Assembly (NCBI GenBank): GCA_018907035.1
Contig: JACCIC010000097.1
Coordinates: 1,653,501-1,717,500, forward strand
DNA from: Sycobia sp. Sy_11
Taxonomy: Eukaryota; Arthropoda; Insecta; Hymenoptera; Epichrysomallidae
Length of the DNA: 64,000 nucleotides
Direction of reading: 5' to 3'
Part shown: piece after piece, positions 58,242 through 64,000 of the stretch
How positions within the stretch are numbered: position 1 is the stretch's first letter
Layout of the letters: each line of letters starts with the position of its first letter
Notes under the pieces: model-generated
The model's database searches: none
What the model saw: the letters and a program-made list of their open reading frames with translations, nothing else
What the model was told of the DNA's origin: nothing
Made by a program: the position numbers and the translations under genes

Positions 58242-58935
58242 TGTATATTATAACTAACTATTATAGAAGGATGTTTATAAATCAACATGGCTTTAAATAT
58301 TTTGTTCTTTTCATTATGACAAACAACATATAAAAATACTTCAAACTTTAAGAAAGGGAATTGAATTTGAAACAAATAATCATCTTGATTCTAAAAATTA
58401 GTTAGAAAATTCAAATTCAAAGAATATAAAAGTTTTTTATTATTTAGAAATAAACTGTAAATATTATTCAAGATACTGTCTTTGATCGTTATTCTTTTGG
58501 CTTTTGATCAAGTAGATTTATATACGGTTTGATAAATAAATTAAATACTTTGAGAATTGAGACATTAGGCTACTTTTACATCAATTTGAAGATAGCTTCG
58601 GCAGTGCTCACAGCGCATGCACGCACATTAGAACGTTTCAAGAAATAACTAATACCAAGATCATAAGTACACATTTCTTTAAACAATTTTCGCTGCTTAA
58701 ATTTTGACAGCATTACCGATGACACATTTTCGAAATATTATTTTTTATATCTTAGACCTGTTTCAATTATTGGTAATTAATTATAGATATTGTTCTATTT
58801 ATTTATAAAATAATATAATTTTATAGTTTTTTGAAATTGTTTTAAAATTCATATGAGGTTGAGTTTGCATCAAAACTTTAATTTATGAAGAGTGCACACA
58901 TTGCATGTCGAGTGACTCAACACTCCTGTAAAAAA
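58230..58935 (+). repeat. Dispersed repeat family A, copy 3
   Basis: Collinear with 1841-2560 (ggttattgtatattata, gacaaacaacatataaaaat, acgcacattagaacg, agagtgcacac, attgcatgtc). Confidence 0.75.
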
Positions 58936-59167
58936 CATTTTGCAAAAAATGTATTTTGATACAATACTTAAAATTTTTAATTTCAATATCTAACATTTTA
59001 TAACAAAATAATTCCCGCTTAATCGATGTTACAAACTAGTGAGCGCTTTACAGTAATCCAAAATGGTAACAATTAAACCGATCAAAATAACAAATGTCAG
59101 GTTGGCCTGAACTACCGATGAAATGAAACATTTCATTCAAAGAAATTTAAAAAAACGAGCTAATAAG

Positions 59168-59207
59168 AATGTGGCAGATAGATAGATAGAGAGAGACAGA
59201 GAGAGAC

Positions 59208-59292
<85 letters not shown>

Positions 59293-59311
59293 GAGAGAGA
59301 GAGAGAGTGAG
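59168..59311. repeat. (GA)n microsatellite
   Basis: Long GA run with a few interruptions, about 150 bases upstream of the BTB exon. Confidence 0.95.
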
Positions 59312-59462
59312 GGGATTAATAGAAGTATAGATATTGATAAATAGAATGAAAAAGTACTAAAGCAAAGACCATATGATTGCAGGGTCGGATGAGATTGCAT
59401 TAATTTCGTGTTACATTTGATTGCTAAACTTTTATAAACAGCCTCGTCTATTTTTTGTGCAG

Positions 59463-59612
59463 GTCGTCCTGTCTGCATGCAGTACATACTTCGACACGAT
59501 TTTGTCACAATACGAGGAAAAAGATCCAATCGTCATCATGCGTGATGTCAAATTTTCCGACATCAAGGTACTTGTTGAGTTCATGTACAAGGGAGAGATC
59601 AACATCGATCAT
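59463..59612 (+). CDS. Internal exon of a BTB-domain host gene
   Basis: A 150-base exon (50 codons, both ends phase 0) between a pyrimidine-rich tract ending tttttgtgcag (AG at 59461-59462) and a donor GTAAGT at 59613. It reads VVLSACSTYFDTILSQYEEK, DPIVIMRDVKFSDIKVLVEF and MYKGEINIDH. This is the middle of a BTB/POZ domain of the kind in insect BTB zinc-finger or BTB-pipsqueak regulators (lola, tramtrack, bric-a-brac and relatives), where VLSACSPYF and LVEFMYKGEVNV are hallmarks. BTB domains dimerise and recruit corepressors in the nucleus. The flanking exons were not found, so the gene cannot be named. The frame continues after 59612 only through intron sequence. Confidence 0.9.
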
Positions 59613-62334
59613 GTAAGTTGCATTCCTTTTTTTCCTCTCAAGTTTTTTATTGCTTTTTCCTTTTATTCATTTTTCCAGCCCTAACGGTATTTGACGAGAA
59701 ACACAAGAACATTTTTTACATGTTTTTCAGCTTGACACTAAACATATACAAATAATTTGTTACGTGTTTGTTCATTTGTTTTCATTAATTTATTTTATGC
59801 GCTTTAGCACACAGTTTACGAAACAATCTCGCCATTAAAATAATATTATTATTAATATGTTTATAAATTATTTGAAGTTTAATTTCTGAATTCGTTTAAT
59901 TAATGTCATATTTTTAGTCTATTTAGCTTTGCAAAATGATTTATTTAGCTTTGCAAAATGATTTTCTATTTATGTGAAGAATATTATTTTTTTTCTAAAA
60001 CATTATTATATTTTTTCATGTCTTCACCCTGCAATTATATTAAACATTTATCTTAAAAAATATGTTTTAAGCTTACTATGTTATCGCTTCTTTTTATGTA
60101 AACTTTTTCGAAATGGTTTTTTAAGAAAATAGTTAATTTTTTTCATTATTAGTAAGTATTAAGTTTGAATATATAAATATTTTTTATATGATACTTTCAT
60201 ACTTATGTTTACAATATTGAAATAAATTTAAAAAATTACAAATATTAGTAAAAATATTTTTTTCTATTTATTTCGTTTATTATCATAAAAAAAAGCTTGG
60301 ATTACATATATTGATTATTGTATTTTCTATTTTTAGAAAACAAAATTACTATAATTTTTCAAAATTATTTGTTTGTAGAACTATTTACACTAGGCTAAAT
60401 ATAGAAAATTGAGCACTAAGTTAGATTAGGCCAAAGCTCATAATATTTAAAAAACCTACTATTTTTTATGAAAGTAGAATATTATTGTTTGTGCATATTT
60501 ATAGCTTATTATCATGTAATCAAAAAGATGTATCCTATTTTCTATACTGATTAGTATTATTATCATTTTGCTAAAAAAATATTTCTAATCATTTGATGTA
60601 ACCTTAAACGAATTTTATTGAATTTTATTATAACGTCACTTGCATTATATTTATTGGTAAATTTTTGCTTTAAATCTATAAATATATTATTATTATAAAC
60701 ATTTCTATTACGAAGGGATATTATTTTGTTTTTAAATAAATTTAGTAATCTTTTGTTGAACAATAGAAGTTAAATAAAAAGCGTAAGCTGCTAAATAATG
60801 TAGCACAGGACCATATTTTTTAATAAAAAATACCCGGTACCTTTATAATTTCTATGCCATGAAAAATTTTTCTTTTTAATTAATCAATCCTTATTCAACC
60901 CCTATATACATATCACCTATGAATTCATCTCTATTACAATTTAGAAGACGATGAAAAATGGGAAACAATATAAACATGCAAATCAACAGTCAACAAAAAA
61001 TCTTGAGGGGGGGGAATTACAGCAGGGTATGTAAAATAATCGAAATTTGAAAACAGTGCGACGCATATTTTCTTTGACCAAGTGAGTCGTAAAAATTCTG
61101 GATCGATCTTTTCACGCTATATGCTGAAAGACCCGCACAAAAGCGAGTACAGAGATTTACTCTTTTCGCGAATACATTTATAAAATGACAATTTTCGAGG
61201 CAATTTGAAAAATATACGCGCTGCGGACGGTATATATTAAATAGGCCTCGAGCTCGAGGTTGCAAGCTTGCGTGGGTCTCTAAATCTCTCACCAACTGCA
61301 CCTGCTTTTTTCTAATTTCGCAGTCGTAAGTATGACATCAGAAAAAAACTTCATAGTATTTTATTCCCACATTATAAAAAAGTGAATGCATAGGCACACT
61401 TTTAACAAGTAACTTTTTTATTGAATAATAATAAGTAATAATTTCGAAAGATACTCGAATTGATATATGTTTACATATACTACTTGACTAAGCAAACATG
61501 GATTTCAATACTTTCTTTTGTTTAAATTAAACATAATGAAATAAAATTCTGATATCCCGTTTTATGCTTATGAAACCTATATATATATTTACTTTTTCTG
61601 TAATTTAATTAATTAATAAAATAAACCTTTGACAAAAACTGTTAACCCAACCTGAATTCTGAAACTTAGAAGAATTGGTACTCACGCATATTTACATATA
61701 CTTAACTATTTAAAAATTGATTTCAATATTTTCCTTTGTCTGCATTAGAAATAATTTAATATAATCTTGAATGTCATTTTATTACTATTTTAAACTATAT
61801 ATTTTTTTTAAGAACGAAGAATATTTCCGTGTGACTGTGAAGTCCAATTAAGGAATACTTGCCATATTTGACTTATTTAATACTTTTGTATAAAGTAATT
61901 TTAAAGTAATATAATTTATACAAGCTAATTTATAACGCTCATGAAATTTTTCTTTTCAGCGCTTTGTTTTTCAAGTGGAGTCTATTTGTGCTAGGCATGT
62001 TTTTACTAAATTAAAATTTTTTTGTGTAAACCAATAGTCGGTTTATGTTATTTGATTATCTCTGTATTCGATAGTTTATGTTATATAATGTTAATGAATC
62101 ACAGATATTGAACATTCAAAGAGAATTTGATAAAGTGTTATTCAAATCTTCAATAATATATTATCTCCACTAATATACAGTTGACTGAAATAATTGAAAT
62201 ATATTTGTCAATACAGTGAAGAATAAAAATGCAAAATAATTTTTCATTCGCTGTAGTTGAATCAGTATACTTTCTATCAATCAAATAAAAATATAATCAA
62301 TGACAGATTTCGATATGAAATGTTTAATGAATTC
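59613..62334 (+). other. Probable intron of the BTB gene
   Basis: AT-rich with no recognised exon. Near 61040-61310 it is less AT-rich and carries a 14-base palindrome cctcgagctcgagg (61246-61259). The small ORFs at 60563-60763 (-) and 61017-61301 (-) match nothing I know. Confidence 0.45.
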
Positions 62335-62966
62335 ATTACGACAACCCAAAGCGTAGGAAGTCATGAGGTAAGCCTGGACATGCCTATACAGCGATTGCTA
62401 AGCCAAACATTCATGATAAGAAGCAAATGCTGTGCATTTGGTGGGATCATGTTGGACTAACCTATTACGAACTACTCCAATACAATCAAACCGTCAACGG
62501 CGAACGTTACCAACAATAGTTGATGCAATTGAGCCGAACATTGAAGATTAAACGTCTGTAATATGCAAAAGGCACGATAAAGTAATTTTTCAACATGACA
62601 ATGCTCAGCTACATGTTACAAAAATCGTAAAGGAAACGTTAGAAGCAGTGAATTGGGACGTCCTATCCCACCCGCCGTATTCAACAGACATTGCTCCTTC
62701 AGACTACCACCTATTCCGGTCGTTGACTCATGGTCTGACTGAGCAGCACTTCACTTCTTACGAGGAATTGAAGAAATGGGTTGATTCGTGGATCGCCTCA
62801 AAAGACGAGCAATTTTCTAGACTAACTATCCACTTGCTGCCTGAAAGATCGTCAAAAGTAGTAGAAAGTGATGGGCAATATTGTGAATGACATTATTTGT
62901 ACCTTTTTTACATAGTAAATTCTTATTTATTTATAAAAAACGGCGGAAACTTATTTGTACACCCAA
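62335..62966 (+). pseudogene. Mariner 3' remnant of the TTAGGTGTACAAATAA family
   Basis: Begins inside the catalytic domain (YDNPKRRKS-like), then LCIWWDHVGLTYYELLQYNQ, VIFQHDNAQLHVTK and NWDVLSHPPYSTDIAPSDYH, ending DGQYCE at 62890. The right TIR (aaaacggcggaaacttattt then gtacacccaa) ends at 62966 before a TA. It has stops near 62518 and 62560. The 5' half is missing. Confidence 0.88.
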
Positions 62967-63924
62967 TATAATGCACCGCAATTATAATATCGTCTTCAAA
63001 AACTCTACGTGGGCAATTGTTATACAGTAATTAATTAATTATAGTTAAAAACCTAATAGTATAAGCAGTTAAGTTGTTAAATAAATATAACATGCCCGCA
63101 TCAAACTGAAATCGATTGTGATAAATATTATTGTGTTCTGTATTCTTTCATCTACAAAATCGATGACGTTTCTATTCGATCAAATTTTATTATATATTTC
63201 CGTGTTCAAGTTATGCAGCATGACGATCAAAGACCCACGTTATAGTTATAAATCTCCCAGTAATAGGAAAATCGACTTTGCGCAAATGTAAGTGATAAGC
63301 TCAAACAATTTTGAGAATTTAAAAAGCCTTTATTTCATCCTACTGTAAATACTATAAATCTAATCAATAAACATACCCAAGCCCTCATATAATATAATAA
63401 AATTAAAAATGGAAAATATACACGAGCATCTGAGAAATGTTAGCGTACGCTCAGCATGCTGCGTTCTCATATATTTAATAACTGTTAATTTAACATAGAC
63501 TTTTACGAAATAGATTTTTGAGATAATGGAAAAAGAAAAAAGGTGTTACTTTAAAAATTAAATATCTATAATGGCTAAACCGGTCAATTGTCAAATTGAT
63601 TTGTCTACTAGTGCGGGAATCAAAAGAGCAATTTACAGAATTTGAAAATATTTGATAACTTCCGATTTAATAGTCACATTATTTTTAAAAGTAGATTTTG
63701 TAGATGAGAATATCAGAGTAAAATCGTTTTTTTCAAAATCAATTTCAGTTGAGAGACACGTTACAATTATTTCAACGATTAAATTATGAATGCTTACAAA
63801 TTTTAGTAATGCATATTTTTTTTACTTCACTTTAAAATTAGATTACAAAGTAAAGTATAACGCTTAACTAAATAATTCCGCAATAGATACAATTAATTTA
63901 TTTTGAGAATATCAATTTAAAGTA
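62967..63924. other. AT-rich spacer, probably intron
   Basis: No gene or repeat recognised. Confidence 0.5.
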
Positions 63925-64000
63925 CGAGGGTGGTCCCAGAAGGATCTGGCCCAAAAAATAAAATTCAAAAATTTTGGAAAAAAATATATTTATTTTTCAA
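63925..64000 (+). mobile_element. Left end of another mariner-like element, cut by the window edge
   Basis: TA at 63923-63924 followed by CGAGGGTGGTCCCAGAAGGA, a mariner-type terminus distinct from the others here but sharing CGAGGGTGG. Only the terminus is in view. Confidence 0.6.

Overview
This window looks like AT-rich, repeat-packed arthropod nuclear DNA, most likely an insect (an ant or other hymenopteran is a guess, not shown by the sequence). The evidence is one spliced BTB-domain exon, dense (CT)n, (AT)n and (GT)n microsatellites, and a mix of insect-type transposons: several mariner lineages, piggyBac, R1-clade LINEs, a Penelope-like element and Ty3/gypsy remnants. I recognise only one host coding piece, a 50-codon BTB exon at 59463-59612 (+). 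Almost everything else recognisable is a mobile element or its debris.

Layout. 1-1768 (-): 5' end of an R1-clade LINE, with an ORF1 open to the left edge and a 5' UTR holding three hairpins with one shared loop. 1841-6640: a dispersed repeat, a Helitron-like terminus and a minisatellite of about 60 bp that reverses orientation. 7069-10518: a piggyBac element with TTAA duplications and inverted repeats of about 680 bp. 11395-12100: decayed mariner. 12418-15769 (-): R1-clade LINE copy 1. 15793-16800: LTR-like repeat. 17067-18352: mariner copy 1 (broken). 18360-23247 (-): a Ty3/gypsy remnant split by a second R1-like LINE. 23245-25290 (+): a 5'-truncated Penelope-like element with a hammerhead-like motif. 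26936-29346: a mariner interrupted by another mariner. 30357-30827: a 246-bp tandem duplication. 31950-32460: second LTR-like copy. 33007-34292 and 36935-38235: two more mariners. 41250-42113: mariner remnant. 42610-43300: LTR end with primer-binding-site-like sequence. 43330-44140: R1-like fragment. 44221-45506: mariner copy 2 with a full 345-codon transposase frame. 47135-51830 (-): longer R1-clade LINE copy 2. 53035-54020: a long-inverted-repeat element. 54030-55560: mariner and Tc1-like debris. 55756-57720: second minisatellite/Helitron-like element in opposite orientation. 58230-58935: another copy of the dispersed repeat. 59463-59612: BTB exon. 62335-62966: mariner remnant. 63925 to the right edge: start of another mariner.

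The elements are parasites nested in one another, not a pathway. The layering gives relative ages: mariner in mariner, a LINE and a Penelope-like element in gypsy, and LINEs in (AC)n. The most unusual material is the orientation-switching minisatellite joined to a Helitron-like end in two places, the paired (AC)n-flanked LINE copies, the shared-loop hairpins in the LINE 5' UTR, and the hammerhead-like motif behind the Penelope-like ORF. All family assignments come from reading motifs by eye; no database search was run.
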